Of a stretch of DNA of 64,000 nt, positions 49,601 through 59,770 are shown in pieces. The DNA comes from Paguma larvata (Eukaryota; Chordata; Mammalia; Carnivora; Viverridae): assembly GCA_030068075.1 (NCBI GenBank), contig CM057834.1:92273119-92337118 (forward strand), in the 5' to 3' direction. Position numbers and translations under genes: made by a program. Position 1 is the stretch's first letter; every line of letters begins with the position of its first letter. A model generated the notes under the pieces. The model saw only the letters and a list, made by a program, of their open reading frames with translations, ran no database searches and was not told the DNA's origin.

Positions 49601-52600
49601 TCCATTCCAGGATACCAGGTTGCATTTAGTATTCGGATGTTTTAAATTATAGTTCGACTCTTTTAACATATATTTTCTGCTTCTTCTTAGTAGTCTGTCT
49701 CTCTCTAGAAATTTGTCCATTTCATTTAAGCTGTCAAATTCATTGGCATGTTGTTGTAATAGTCCCTTACATCCTTTTAATGTCTTTAGGATCTATATTA
49801 ATCATCTGTATTCCATTCCTAGAATTTATCATTTGTATTTATATCTCTTGTTTTTGTGATCAATAGATCTAGAGATTTATCACTTTATTGATTTTTTTCC
49901 CCAACTAACTAGCTTCTGTTTTCACTGATTTTCCCTGTTGTTTTTCTGTTTCCTGTTCCATTGACTTCTGCTCTTATCTTTATTATCTTCTTATTCCTTC
50001 CACATATTTTGGGTTCAGGTTTTCTTTGGTTTTTTTAGCTTTTGATGTGGAAATTCAGGCCATGAATTTAAGCTTTTCATTTTTTCTAATAAAAGCATTT
50101 AAAGGTACACCTACAACTACTTTAATTGCATTACACAAATTCTGACGTGTGTTTTCATTTTTATTCAGTTCAAAATATTTCCTAATTTCCTTGGCAATTT
50201 CTTTTTGATTTGTAGGGTATTTATGTATTTTTTAACTTAGAAATATTTAGATATTCCAGATATGTTTATGCCATTGATTTCTGGTGCAATACCACTATGA
50301 TCAGAACATACTATGTATGGGGGTGCCTGGTGACTATTAAGAGTCCAACTCTTTTTTTTTTAATATCTTCCCAGAATTTTAACTTTCTTTTTTTTTTTAA
50401 TAATTTTTTGACAAATTGGTTTCCACATAACACCCAGTGCTCATCCCAACAAGTGCCCTCCTCTGTGCCCGTCACCCACTCTCCCCCCTTCCACACCCCC
50501 TTCACCCCTCAGTTTGTTCTTAGTCTTTGAGAGTCTCTTATGTTTTGTGTCCCTCCCTCTCTGTGTCTTTTTTCTTTTCCCCTCTTCCCCTCCCCCATGG
50601 TTTTCTGCTAAGTCCTCAAAATCCACCTATGTGTGGAAACATATGGTATCTGTCTTTCTCTGACTAACTTATTTCACTAAGCATAATACCCTCAAGTTCC
50701 AGTCCAACTCTTGATTTCAGTTCAGGTCACGATCTCCCAGTCGTGAGATCAAGTCCCGCATTGGTCAGGCTCTGCACCCAGCATGGAGCCTGCTTAAGGC
50801 CCTCTCTCTCTGCCTCTTCCCTACTTGTACATGCTCTCTCTCTCAAAATAAACAAATAAACAAAAAAAAAAAACACAAAGAAGTGTACTTTGCTGTTATA
50901 ACCATGTGAATACTTTACACATTCAAAAAATAAAGCTAAATAAACAAACATGGGCAAAAACCCACATTAAATAAAAGTAGGACCAAATGAAAAAACAAAC
51001 AAACAATCCAAGTATCTTCTGAACATAGTACTCAGACATTCTATGTTCAATAAAGTATATTCTGAGGACAAAAATAAATACAAAGAAATCTTTAAAACTT
51101 ATTATTTATGCTCTTGGCTGTAGTATGGGAACAGTAATCATGAAATTATGTGCACTGTAGGACTGAGCAAATGGGTAAATACTGGAATTGTGGAAACCAG
51201 TATTCTCATCACAGGAGATGGAAGATACAAATAGGGAAGGAAGGAAGGAGAAGAAATCCAGTGGTTCTGGATTAAAACTAAGGTATCAGTATGGACTTAT
51301 GATTATGAGATCAATACTTCCCGGCTGTCTTCCCAGGAGCCCAGGAATGAAGACAGTCCCATAGCAGTGAGCACACTGTGATGATCATGGTTTCTAAACA
51401 CCGTTCACCACGAAGAGGAACTAAGAATTCTTGAAGAAATGAGTGAATCCGGTTTTTGACTAGAAAAGGACAACATAAACCTGCAATATCTTGTTGTACC
51501 AGACACTGAGGAAATACAGGAACACTGATGGGGCATTCAAATGATTTAGAAGTCAGCTTAGTAGGGCTTTTCACTTGCCAAATTTGAGATAGCATGACCT
51601 TCAAAAAACACTGATGATAAATAATTTTTGATATTTTGATTTTTTTTTTAAAGGGTCCACGTGTGGGACGCCTGGGTGGCTCAGTCGGTTAAGCGTCTGA
51701 TTCTTGGTCAGGTCATGATCTCACGGTTCGTGAGATCAAGTCCCACATCAGGCTCTGCGCTGACAGTGCAGAGCCTACCAGGGATTCTCTCTCTCCCTTT
51801 CTCTCTGTCCCTCCCCTGCTCATACTCTCTCTCTCTTTCAAAGTAAATAAACTTAAAAACTAAAAGGGTCCATGAGTACAGAGTGATACTCAAGCAAAGT
51901 TTTAAAACCACCACAAAATCGACAACAAATATTGGGAGGTGGTGAGGGGAAGCTCTTCTTGACAGAGGGATTCCAACCAATTCTGGGAGAAACCTACACA
52001 CAATCCTACACTCAGCTAGAAGGTCAGGTCGCTACAGGTGCTCAGAAGAGAGGCATCCATATCAGAATGGGAGAGGGTGGGGGAGGTTTTCCAGAAGAGG
52101 TGACATTTGACATGAATCTTTAAGAAAGGGGCAGGAACTACCCGTGTGCAGAAGTAATCACTTCGTAAATATTGACCCGGGCACAGATCATCAACTAGTG
52201 CTAAAACCACTGGGTGGAAGGTTGCTGGTCAACAGGACACTAATGCTCTCAAATTGTCACACCATGGGTTACATAGTTAAAAAGGGGGAAAGGCACTATT
52301 ACGCTAGGAAAATCTGGCAAGCTCCAATTTAACTAAATGGCCAATTCTGTTATCACCAGTAATAATAAAACTGATGTCACATGCCTCGTAATTTGATGCT
52401 CTGTAATGAGCCTAATGTCACCTATGTAGTACTCTTGCCAAAAAATGTTTGGACTGAGTATAATCATAAGAAAATAATTACAAAGTGAAGGGCATGCCAC
52501 AAAACAGCTAGGCCAGATGCTTCAAAAACCAGTGTCCTGAAAGATAAGAAAGCTGGCAAATGTTTTGGTTGGAGCCTATATATTTTTTTAAAGATCTGAA

Positions 52601-55600
52601 AAAGATGTTGTTGGAGTAATTGCAGACATTTCAACATGAACATTAAAGAATAGTGTTGTATCAATAGCATATTTTTTTTAGATCATTGTCTTATGGTTAT
52701 ACTGGAAAATGCCCTTGTCTTTAGGAGATATATACTGAAGTACTTAGATGTGATGTGTTACTTTGTCTATAGGTGTCTCTCGAATGGTTAGCTAAAATAA
52801 TCGGTTTCTGTGTGTTTATACAGTATATGTGACAAAATCTAGCCACTGATGTATCTAGGTGAAAAGTATGGTTATTGTCACATTATTCTTGCAGTGTTCC
52901 CATAAGTGTGAAAATTTTTAAATAAAGATGCGGGAAAAAATGAAGGATGGGGGGCGCCTGGGTGGCTCAGTCAGTTCAGAGTCAGATTCGTGATTCATGA
53001 GTTCGAGCCCCATGTCAGGCTCTGTGCTGACAGCTCAGAGCCTAGAGCCCATTTCGGATTCTGTGCCTCCCTCTCTCTCTGCCCCTCCCCTGCTCAAACT
53101 CTGTCTCTTGCTCCTTCAAAAATAAAAATAAACAAACATTAAAAAATTTCAAGGGTAACTACAAGAAGAATAGAAAAATCATGTGTAATTTCTAAACAGC
53201 GAGAAAATAAAAAAAGAAACTCAACCAATGGGGCCTGTAAAGGAAAATTTTAAAAGCAGTGAAAAAGGATAACAAAATATCAAGCAAGATTATAGCAACT
53301 ATAGAACATCAATTTTTTTGATTATGTAGATGGCTTAATTACCTTGTAAACAGCAGAGGCACTTTGATTAGGTTAAAAATTAGATTTACACCAAGAGACA
53401 AACCTTTTAGAAAAAACACAGAAAGAGTAACAGGATCAACAAAGAAGCAAAACAAAAAAAAAAAATTAGGAACAGTAACTACATACTAGACAAAACAGAA
53501 TTCAAGGTGAAAAATACCAGTTGCTAGAAAGAAGGATGTGTTATTCTGACAAAATGTACACACCATGAAAAAAATTCATGAGTTTTTAGGATACCAAAAC
53601 ATAGCTTTAAAAGGTGAAAATAAAAGCCAAATTTAATTCCAGAATCTCAGTGGGAGTATGGAACAGTTGTCTTAGAGATCTCTTTTAGATCAAGTATATA
53701 AAAAGTAAGTAATTTATGGAGAATATGAATAATCCCGTTGATCCGAGGGATAAGTTTAGACGTGTACATAAGAGAGAATACTTACACAATGTTCTCAAAA
53801 AACATGTTATTGATATTTTGCTAGGTCAGAAAAACTAATGCTATTTAAAATATGTGATAACAGTATCGTGGTCATATTTAAAGATCAGTCCTTATCTTTT
53901 AGAGATACACTATTTCATGGACAGAATGATGCAATGTTAGGGACTTGCTCAAAACAAACTGGAAAAGGGAGGGAAGGGGTAGGAAGGTGATGAGTGCAGA
54001 CAGTTAGCTGGGAGTTGATAATTGCACTAGCTGGGTGACGGGTTCTCATTTCTATTTATATGAATGTATAGGTTTGAAGATTTCCAAAATAAGAAGTTTC
54101 TAAAAGGAAACTGCCAAGTATTTAAAATGAATAGGTATCCATCCAGCCTGTGTGGGTTTCATTATACCTGTATTTATAGGAGAAGAATTAGAAGGTACCT
54201 TTACTGTGTGCTAACAGGCGAATAGTTACATGACGCAGGGAACACTCCAACGTGGGATGCTCTACAGCCGTTCTGAAGCATGATGCACATTATCAGATAG
54301 ATGCACAAGGAAAAATGTTCAAGATAAATTAAGTAAAAAATCAAGTTACAGACCTCTCTCTCTCTGTCTCTCTTTCTCTGTTCCCCCAGCTCTTCCACCC
54401 CACCCCCCACACAAATGGGGGAAAAGTCCGAAAAGGTAGAGTCAAATTCTGGATGAACAGATTAGCAGGGGCAGAGGGAGGGGTGGAGATGAAGATCTTT
54501 CCCTTTTTACTTTCCGTACTTCTGGATTATTTCCACTATTTTCCAGCAAGCATGTATTTTGAAACTGAAGACAGGAAAATGTTCATAAAAAGGGAAAGAG
54601 ATCTGAATTGTGATTTTGCAATTACTCTTCTAAAGTGGCCTATCTTCCCACTTGGATTCACTCTCTAAAATGTCTTGTTTATTTTTTGAGTACCAGCTAG
54701 TACAATTTTCGTCTACATAACTAAGCATGCGGCGAGAAGGACGGAGTAGGAGTTAGGTCTGGATATCTACCCCCACCATGCCTGGTCATGATCTTGACAT
54801 AAAACCCTATAGTTAGCATTCTGAATATTCCTAACACGTAAAAAGCAATGACCTCCAAAGATTTGTGGGTCCTTGTTATAAGTAAGCTTTTTAATTAATA
54901 TCTGCGTAAGGTGTGTCCGTTCAGGTTTCACTGGGGTGTTTTCGGGCCAAGGAATTTGGGGCATGCAGACATTAGAGAACACGACCGCTCATACAACAAT
55001 CTTTTCTATGCATCTCTGATGACTTTGAATATATATGGGATCACTATAGACTGAAAACCAGTCTCAGTGGAATAACAGCTAAACGAAGGACAAGGATGTT
55101 CTACTCCAGCACTTTCCTTTCAGAGGGAAGAAGAGGTGAAACTGTATGCCAAGGGCACGTGGCATGTACCAGCAGGAAGATCTCGGGCTTCCAGGTTCCC
55201 GTGAAATTCAGTAGCAAAGCCCTCTTCCTACAACGGTTATTTGTTTTTTGTAATTTCTTCCAGGTCTGGTTACTGGAGAGGTTTCTGTGCTTTTAATTAC
55301 TAGATCTTTGGAAATCATTTTCTTGACAAACGAAGTACTGCCTGCGATATAGAATATACTCAGTAAATGCTAGCTATATAAATGTATGAATGAACAACAT
55401 TCCTTAATAGAACTGTCTAACAGAAGCTGGAGATTTCGTTTAAAGTGAGGCAAGGGACTTCTTATCCAAAAGAGGGACGAGACAAACTATTCTGGTTGAT
55501 TCTCCTAAAAACCATCCTAAGACTGATCATCTAATGATGCGTTTAATCTCCATCACATCTCTTGTTGGTGGAGCCAATTCAGTCCCTAGTACCCGTTTTA

Positions 55601-57063
55601 TTAAATGTAGAGGATAAAATGTGGCAATTGATCGTGACGATGCAGCCTCAGTTAGGTGGAGGAAGTAGGTGAAAACATGACTTAAAATGCCAATAGATGG
55701 GGCGCCTGGGTGGCTCAGTCAGTTAAGCGTCCAACTCTTGATCTCAGATCAGGTCATGGTCTCATGGTCGGTGGGATGAAGCCCCATGTCAGGCTCTGTG
55801 CTGACAGCACGGAGCCGGCTTAGGATTCTCTTTCTCCCTCTCTCTCTGCTCCTCTCCTCTCGCATGCGAACACATGCACTCTCTCTCAAAATAAATAAAT
55901 AAATTTCTAAAAGGCCAATACTTTACACAACCCGGAGAACACACATGTGCACAAAGCAGGATAATGATGGATGCGAGGTAAGCATCAGTGGTCGGGGAGG
56001 ATAGTCATGACATCCTACAACTTCTATACCATAGTGCGGAGGCTGGATGTCAAAATAATTAAAGTGTTTTAGGTATTTGAGCATGTTTCTTCATTCATTT
56101 AATCCTCCCAACCACCCTGAGAGGTAGTCATTATTAATCCCACTTTAGAGATGAGGCTTTGAGAGGGTGGCTACGGCACTGGGTTACAGCTCCATGCACC
56201 AGACGGAGCTTGGGAACTTACTGAAGTCTGCCTATTCTGAAAATCTGTGCTTTCTCCAGGTTATATGAATACTGAGTCCTGCAGCGAGACTGCGTAGTTC
56301 ATGACAATGGACCCGGTGTGTTTTCAAATGAAATACTTAATAGAAGGTGAGCCTTTTTTGCACATAAAGTACAACGGCATCGGCCTCAGAGCTGAGGCGC
56401 AATCGAGACACTGAATGAAGCTAAGGGGAGAGTAGAAATCGCTGAGGGAACAGCCTGCAGGGGGCTTGGTCTTACAGGGCGCATGGAGGCTGGTGTTCTA
56501 AATGCAGATGGTGACGCTTTGCTTTCCAGGCAGGAAGCGAGGGCAGTGACTAGGAGGTTCATGTCCTGACACCTGTGGGTATTCTCACCCCGGTAAAAGT
56601 AGATCATCTGGTTTTATTACTTACGGGTTTTATTTTTCTGATCATTAAGTAGACTTCCTCTGATAAAAATGTGATTCATCTTGATAAGACCCGCAGACAG
56701 TTTACTTTTAGGAGGCTGAGAGGATCCCAAGATCTTGTTTAGAATTTAATTTAGTAAGAAGTATGCAAATGATAAGATTAAGGTTATCTTCACCTGAGCC
56801 AAGGTCAGACGCTTAACCAACTGAGTCACCCAGGCGCTCCGGATTTAGGTTTATAATTAATGAATTTTGATAAATATATAGTTTGGCAACTGCAACAACA
56901 TCAGGTGGGAGAAAGATCGCTCAATGTCTACTTTTCAGCCTTGGCTACACGAGAGCGAATATTAAAACTATGAGGAGAGGAGAAGAGGATTCTTGTTTGC
57001 TCTTTTCCCATACTAATCTCAACGTATGCATTTAATCAGTATATAATGCATCTCTCTCTCTCT

Positions 57064-57098
<35 letters not shown>

Positions 57099-59041
57099 TA
57101 CACACACTCTTGTGCCTTTTACTTTCTCCTCCATACTTCATGCCAGCCAGTCAGCTCAGAAAAATCCCTATTGCCATCTTCAAGTCTAAAATGACCCACC
57201 TATCATACGAGCAACGCTATGCTATAGCTACCTGTAAAGTAAGACAGTCAAGGGTTGTGATGCAGTATCGCCTAGTTAATAACCAATACTAAAAACCCAA
57301 TCTCCACAACAGAGTCTGCATACCTCCCTTATTAACTCTGATTTTTCCTCAGGTATCAGTCTTCAAGTTGATTTTACATGTGTCTACATACATGCATGAG
57401 TGCGCATGCGTGCACACACACACGCACACCCACAACCTAACTCCACGCCGCAATTCAGAATCATTGATGATGAAAGATAATTTAGGTAGAGCCAGAGAAA
57501 AAAGAGACATGGTTTTGGTAGAGAAAAACATCTTTGAAGGCAAGTAAGGGGGATTAGGTGAGAAACAGAATCATGGCCAAGCCTTAACCTCTCTATTCCT
57601 TAGGGTGCAGGTCGTTGGTAAACTGGCATTTGATCAATTCGATCAATCACTATGCCCCAGAATAACCGTGTCTCTCCTCCTTGCACATATGGGGTTTTGT
57701 TTCAAATGTTCCATGCGAAGGAGAGGCCACCGCCCATTCTCTGTGTCTGTACTAACCCCGCTGTGCCTTCTTCCCCCAGTCCTACGTTACCGTGCTCCCG
57801 CCAGTCAGGAGTACCAGTGCTCTTTGCTCCAAGGATGCTGTGGGTTTTAACGTACCCAGGCCATGGCCTGGTACACTTCTTCTACTCCTGGAACTACACC
57901 AGCCTCTACTCTCCCTCATTCATCCATCCAGTCACCAGCTAACGCATATTTACTGAGCGTCTACAAACCTCTCTATGTCCAGCACTGTACGAGATGCTGG
58001 AGCACAGTGTACACAATGCTCTTAAAGAAGCTTCCATGTAACCGGTCTCTGTACCCATCACCAGCCTCCCTCATTCTCCACCATCAGGTCTTTTGCCTGC
58101 AGACATAAAATCCTCCCCTAACTCATAGACTTAGCACCAACAACACGTTTTAGGCTAAACACCAGGGAACACAATGGTCCCTAGAGTTTCTCTGGTCAAA
58201 GAGCCAAGTGGTCTGGTCTAGGGAGGCAACAGCAATGGTCTGGTCTGGGAAGGCAGGAACCCCTCCTGTGCCCTGGGGTATTTTTAAAATCTGATTGATT
58301 TAGGGTGAATCAATGCCTAAGTGCCAAGTTCTCTTCTGTTAGCCTGGGAGCAACCTAAGGACAAGAACCACGTCTGTTTTTGAACCTGGGACCAAATCCC
58401 CACTGGGGTAAATGCACTCACCTAACTAAGACTGGGATCTTGGGCATCTTCTTCGAGACTTTAAAGAAACTTGTGTCTCCTTTGTTGTCAGTGAAGTACA
58501 CGCCGGCCACACTGGTCACGAGGTTGCCAGGGAACGTGAAAAGCACCCTTTCATCATCGCCCTGGTTGGCCCAGTCCCAGGCCTGGCCTCCAATGAGCAA
58601 GCCCCCTCCGCGTTTCATAAATTTGACCAACTTTTCCGTCATGGTTTCATTGTAGGCATCAATGCAGTAAACCCCCAGGGAGTCTTTCACTTCCGGCTCA
58701 ATCTTCGCCTCCACCCCAGAGCCCTCAAGGATTTTGGCCAAGGGTGCCAGGGATGGGTGTATACCAATGGGAGCCCCAGGGGAAGAACAAAGCCAGCCCA
58801 CTGCATTGAGGAGAAAGGGAGTGAGCTGGGCTTCTACCAAGTAGTCCTCGTGGGACACCACCACCAGGCGGCCTCGGCCATAGGAGGAGGCAGCAATGAG
58901 GACCTGGCCCATGTCATTCACCATGATCGGGAAGGAGGCCTCTCCAATGAGAAGCAGTTCACATGGGATGGCATCTTCAGGGACATCCCAGCTGGTCACT
59001 CCATTCATAAGGGCCTCAAAGGCAGCAGAGGGAGTCGCCAT
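33753..59041 (-). CDS. TCAF1: TCAF1, complete coding region in seven coding exons
   Basis: TRPM8 channel-associated factor 1, which in other mammals binds the cold-sensing channel TRPM8 and promotes its surface delivery and activity. Coding exons are 59041-58422, 40214-39220, 38951-38854, 37578-37365, 37096-36857, 35635-35298 and 34007-33753. They total 2760 nt, that is 919 residues plus stop, close to the human protein (about 921). Each junction uses AG acceptor and GT donor and keeps frame. Residues 1-206 and the early part of exon 2 are related repeats sharing a [18 protein letters not shown] pattern and a later GGGL-GQAW/GAQAW motif. Roughly residues 540-840 form a peptidase M60-like domain. 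Its metal motif reads HELGR at 757-761, so the second zinc-ligand histidine is lost and catalysis is unlikely. No signal peptide or membrane segment is evident. Identification rests on near-identity with the remembered mammalian protein. Confidence 0.96.
34008..35297 (-). other. TCAF1: TCAF1 intron between coding exons 6 and 7
   Basis: A 1.3-kb intron with GT donor at 35297-35296 and AG acceptor at 34009-34008. A short MIR/L2-like tail (an ACTCAATAAATG-type stretch) is seen near 34228-34240. Nothing else was recognised. Confidence 0.88.
35298..35635 (-). CDS. TCAF1: TCAF1 coding exon 6 with degenerate M60 metal motif
   Basis: A 338-nt exon with acceptor CCCCAG|GCTGG and donor CTACAG|GTACTG, encoding residues about 723-835. 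It carries the region where M60-type peptidases have HExxH. Here the codons at 35534-35520 read HELGR, followed by NQQRQEW. The fifth position is CGT (Arg) instead of a histidine codon. This fits a non-catalytic, binding-type domain. As far as I recall, human TCAF1 shows the same change while TCAF2 keeps HELGH. Confidence 0.95.
35636..36856 (-). other. TCAF1: TCAF1 intron between coding exons 5 and 6
   Basis: A 1.2-kb intron with GT donor at 36856-36855 and AG acceptor at 35637-35636. It contains one minus-strand SINEC (about 36300-36494) and no other recognised element. Confidence 0.9.
36300..36494 (-). repeat. SINEC in TCAF1 intron
   Basis: GA-rich block, GTGAGATCATGACCTGAGC and reversed head CACACAGGCGCC. 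The approximate duplication CTGTTACGTA/CTGTTACATA flanks it. Confidence 0.9.
36857..37096 (-). CDS. TCAF1: TCAF1 coding exon 5
   Basis: A 240-nt exon with acceptor TTCCCAG|GGGAG and donor GTCG|GTGGGT. It encodes [20 protein letters not shown], then [19 protein letters not shown] and [18 protein letters not shown] (residues about 643-722). It enters and leaves in phase 1. The exon is GC-rich but in frame with its neighbours. Confidence 0.95.
37365..37578 (-). CDS. TCAF1: TCAF1 coding exon 4
   Basis: A 214-nt exon with acceptor CTCCAG|ATACAG and donor CTGG|GTGAGTGG. It encodes [16 protein letters not shown], then [20 protein letters not shown] and APYYKLG (residues about 572-642). Its length equals that of the TCAF2 counterpart at 36-249. 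It is part of the M60-like domain region. Confidence 0.95.
37579..38853 (-). other. TCAF1: TCAF1 intron between coding exons 3 and 4
   Basis: A 1.3-kb intron with consensus ends. It contains an old minus-strand SINEC remnant (about 38440-38549). Nothing else was recognised. Confidence 0.9.
38440..38549 (-). repeat. Old SINEC remnant in TCAF1 intron
   Basis: AAGTAGGCTCTGTGTCC variant with CATGACCCTGAGATTGAG and CCTGCCAGGCGCTCC. Diverged subtype. Confidence 0.7.
38854..38951 (-). CDS. TCAF1: TCAF1 coding exon 3
   Basis: A 98-nt exon with acceptor GGCAG|GC and donor AAG|GTGAGG. It encodes [16 protein letters not shown] through EAAASADLK (residues about 539-571). It enters in phase 1 and leaves in phase 0. 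The matching TCAF2 exon at 1252-1349 has the same length and phases. Confidence 0.94.
39220..40214 (-). CDS. TCAF1: TCAF1 coding exon 2
   Basis: This 995-nt exon has its acceptor TTGCAG just above 40214 and its donor CAG|GTAAGG at 39220/39219. It enters in phase 2 and leaves in phase 1, covering residues about 207-538. It starts [20 protein letters not shown]. The motifs [24 protein letters not shown] and [15 protein letters not shown] mirror those of coding exon 1, which indicates an old internal duplication. The remainder ([30 protein letters not shown]) leads into the M60-like part. The reading frame is open throughout. Confidence 0.96.
40448..40676 (+). repeat. SINEC with long CT tract
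   Basis: Head GGGGCGCATGGGTGGCTC, then (CT)n at about 40622-40652 and an AAATAAATAAG tail. Confidence 0.9.
41763..41983 (-). repeat. SINEC
   Basis: Reversed copy with GAGAGAGA, CTGTGAGATCATTACC and GGCCACCCATGTGTCCC. The duplication CTGTGTTTTA flanks it. Confidence 0.9.
42350..44870 (+). mobile_element. Old LINE-1 sequence, plus orientation
   Basis: Diverged ORF2-type DNA. Around 43480-43900 it reads like the ORF2 C-terminal third (AAGATAAAATGGATACTCCATCACAC, ATGGGCAAAACATGTGAAAAGACAG). Around 44165-44560 it reads like the L1 end (GGCATTCTCTTTCCACTGCTGGTGAGAATG-type wording, broken by stops). A younger SINEC at 43944-44152 interrupts it. The left limit is uncertain. Confidence 0.6.
43944..44152 (+). 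repeat. SINEC inside old LINE-1
   Basis: Head GGGGCGCCTGGGTAGCTCAG, CT block and A tail. The duplication AAAAAGAATGCA flanks it. Confidence 0.92.
44893..44993 (-). repeat. Old SINEC remnant
   Basis: Reversed older subtype: AATGGAGGCTCCATGCCC, CATGACCCTGAGATCGAG, CAGCCAGGGGCCCC. Confidence 0.7.
45000..46735 (-). mobile_element. L1MA-like LINE-1 3' portion, reverse orientation
   Basis: Reading the plus strand gives the well-known antisense L1 text: 'TTTTAGGCTCACAGCAAAACTG', 'CCATGTCTGTTCATGGCTTATTAG', 'TCCAAAGTGGCTGTGCCATTTC', 'GTGGATGTCCAGTTCCAGCATC'. It is broken by a SINEC at 45165-45372. No functional frame remains. Relative to TCAF1 it lies in the sense direction. Confidence 0.82.
45165..45372 (-). 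repeat. SINEC inside L1MA-like element
   Basis: Reversed SINE with the duplication TAGGGTTCACTTTT on both sides, placed within the antisense L1 text at 45.0-46.7 kb. Confidence 0.92.
46736..50318 (-). mobile_element. Second old LINE-1 block, reverse orientation
   Basis: A fresh L1 3' end starts near 46736 (GATGTGATAAAATCCACCC, 'TTCCACTTAGAATAC', 'GATGAACATTTGGGTAGCTC'). It continues into antisense ORF2 sequence (for example near 48320 'TTGGTTGGGATTGCATTAAATC' and 48615 'ACCTTGTATCCTGCAGCC'). A purine-rich tandem repeat interrupts it at 47861-48015. It is probably more than one insertion. Confidence 0.72.
47861..48015 (+). repeat. Purine-rich GGAA/GGGA tandem repeat
   Basis: A long AG-only strand with GAAAG, GGAAGGGA and (GGAA)n units inside the antisense LINE-1 block. 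Confidence 0.95.
50319..50871 (+). repeat. SINEC split by a LINE-1
   Basis: Left part 50319-50352 (GGGGGTGCCTGG, internally shortened) and right part 50701-50871 (GATTTCAGTTCAGGTCACG to AAACAAATAAACAAA). They are separated by the L1 insertion with the duplication AGTCCAACTCT. Confidence 0.88.
50353..50700 (-). mobile_element. LINE-1 3' end inserted inside a SINEC
   Basis: Reverse orientation of the same L1 3' UTR: poly-T, then AATTGGTTTCCACATAACACCC and onward to TATTTCACTAAGCATAATACC. It splits a plus-strand SINEC. The host duplication AGTCCAACTCT is present at 50342-50352 and 50701-50711. Confidence 0.88.
51665..51862 (+). repeat. SINEC
   Basis: Head GGGACGCCTGGGTGGCTCAG, CT block and an AAGTAAATAAAC tail. 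The duplication AAAGGGTCCAC/AAAGGGTCCAT flanks it. Confidence 0.92.
52949..53148 (+). repeat. SINEC
   Basis: Head GGGGGGCGCCTGGGTGGCTC, CT block and an AATAAAAATAAACAAAC tail. Confidence 0.9.
55698..55911 (+). repeat. SINEC
   Basis: Head GGGGCGCCTGGGTGGCTCAG, CT block and an AATAAATAAATAAAT tail. An approximate GCCAATA duplication flanks it. Confidence 0.92.
56075..56225 (-). repeat. MIR
   Basis: 'TTTAATCCTCCCAACCACCC', 'GAGGTAGTCATTATTAATCC' and 'TTTAGAGATGAGG' in reverse MIR order. Confidence 0.65.
56792..56841 (-). repeat. SINEC head fragment
   Basis: Reversed head only: TTAACCAACTGAGTCACCCA followed by GGCGCTCC. Confidence 0.7.
57054..57108 (+). repeat. (CT)n(CA)n microsatellite
   Basis: CT repeats with one TT interruption, followed by CA repeats. 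Confidence 0.95.
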
Positions 59042-59055
59042 GGCTGGAACGACTT
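58422..59055 (-). CDS. TCAF1: TCAF1 coding exon 1 with start codon
   Basis: Start ATG at 59041-59039 in a strong Kozak context (GCC ATG G). The protein begins [15 protein letters not shown], as in other TCAF1 proteins. A pyrimidine-rich acceptor ending in ACAG precedes 59055, leaving 14 nt of 5' UTR in this exon, so an untranslated first exon must lie further upstream. The exon encodes residues 1-206 and ends in phase 2 at the donor AG|GTGAGT (58422/58421). It includes [17 protein letters not shown] and [15 protein letters not shown], motifs that recur in altered form in the next exon. Confidence 0.96.
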
Positions 59056-59329
59056 CTGTAGAGAGAAAAGCAAAGACTCAGTTTGGGGAAGAATAGATAA
59101 ACAAATAAATACACAAGCCAACAGTTCACTGCTCCCTGAGCTGGGGCAATTCTTCCATCTATGCAGACAAAACTGACTCTGTGAAATGACTCAGGGACCC
59201 ACCAGGGGGTCAAGGGATCCAATCCCGGAGAACAAATCGCACCCTGCTCAGTCCTCCTACGAAACTCCTGTGGTCAAACTAAAAGAGCCTGACACTTTTC
59301 CACCTCAGAAAGAAACAAACAGAAGTGAA

Positions 59330-59770
59330 GAATGAGGGCAGAGTTGTGTCCCCAAAGAGATACGTTTAAGTCCTAACTCCCAGTACCTGCGAATGCGACC
59401 TTCTTCAGAAATAGAGTCTTTGCAGGTACAGTCCAGTTAAGATGAGGTCGTACTGGATTTGAGTGGGCCCTAATTCAATGACTCGTGTCCTTTGAGAAGA
59501 AATCGGGATACAGACACACAGGGCAGAATGCTAAGAGATGGAAGAGATGGATCTACACCAAGGGTGGCCAAACGTTGCTGGTGAGCTCCAGAAGCTGAGA
59601 CAGAGGCGCGGAGCAGATTTTCCTTCAGAATTTCCAGAAAGAACTGCCTTGCCAATACCACCTCGACTTCAAACTTCTATGCCCCGAGGGCTGTGAGAGG
59701 ATAGATTTCTGCCGTTTGAAGTCCCCCAGTTCGTGGTGACGTGTTACAGCAGCCACTGGAAATGCATACA
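59330..59770 (+). mobile_element. Old interspersed repeat of unnamed family
   Basis: The stretch begins 'GTTGTGTCCCCAAAGAGATA', passes 'GAGTCTTTGCAGGTACAGTCC' and ends near 'TTCGTGGTGACGTGTTACAGC'. This text order belongs to a common mammalian repeat that I recognise but cannot name with certainty (LTR or DNA-transposon class). Confidence 0.55.

Larger units (their letters stand above)
40215..58421 (-). other. TCAF1: TCAF1 intron 1 of the coding region (18.2 kb)
   Basis: Bounded by donor GT at 58421-58420 and acceptor AG at 40216-40215. It is rich in LINE-1: an older plus-strand stretch at about 42.3-44.9 kb, minus-strand L1MA-like sequence at 45.0-46.7 kb and more minus-strand LINE-1 at 46.7-50.3 kb. 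A recent L1 3' end sits in a SINE at 50.35-50.70 kb. It also has about eight further SINECs, a GGAA-type repeat and a MIR. No other gene was recognised. Confidence 0.85.
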
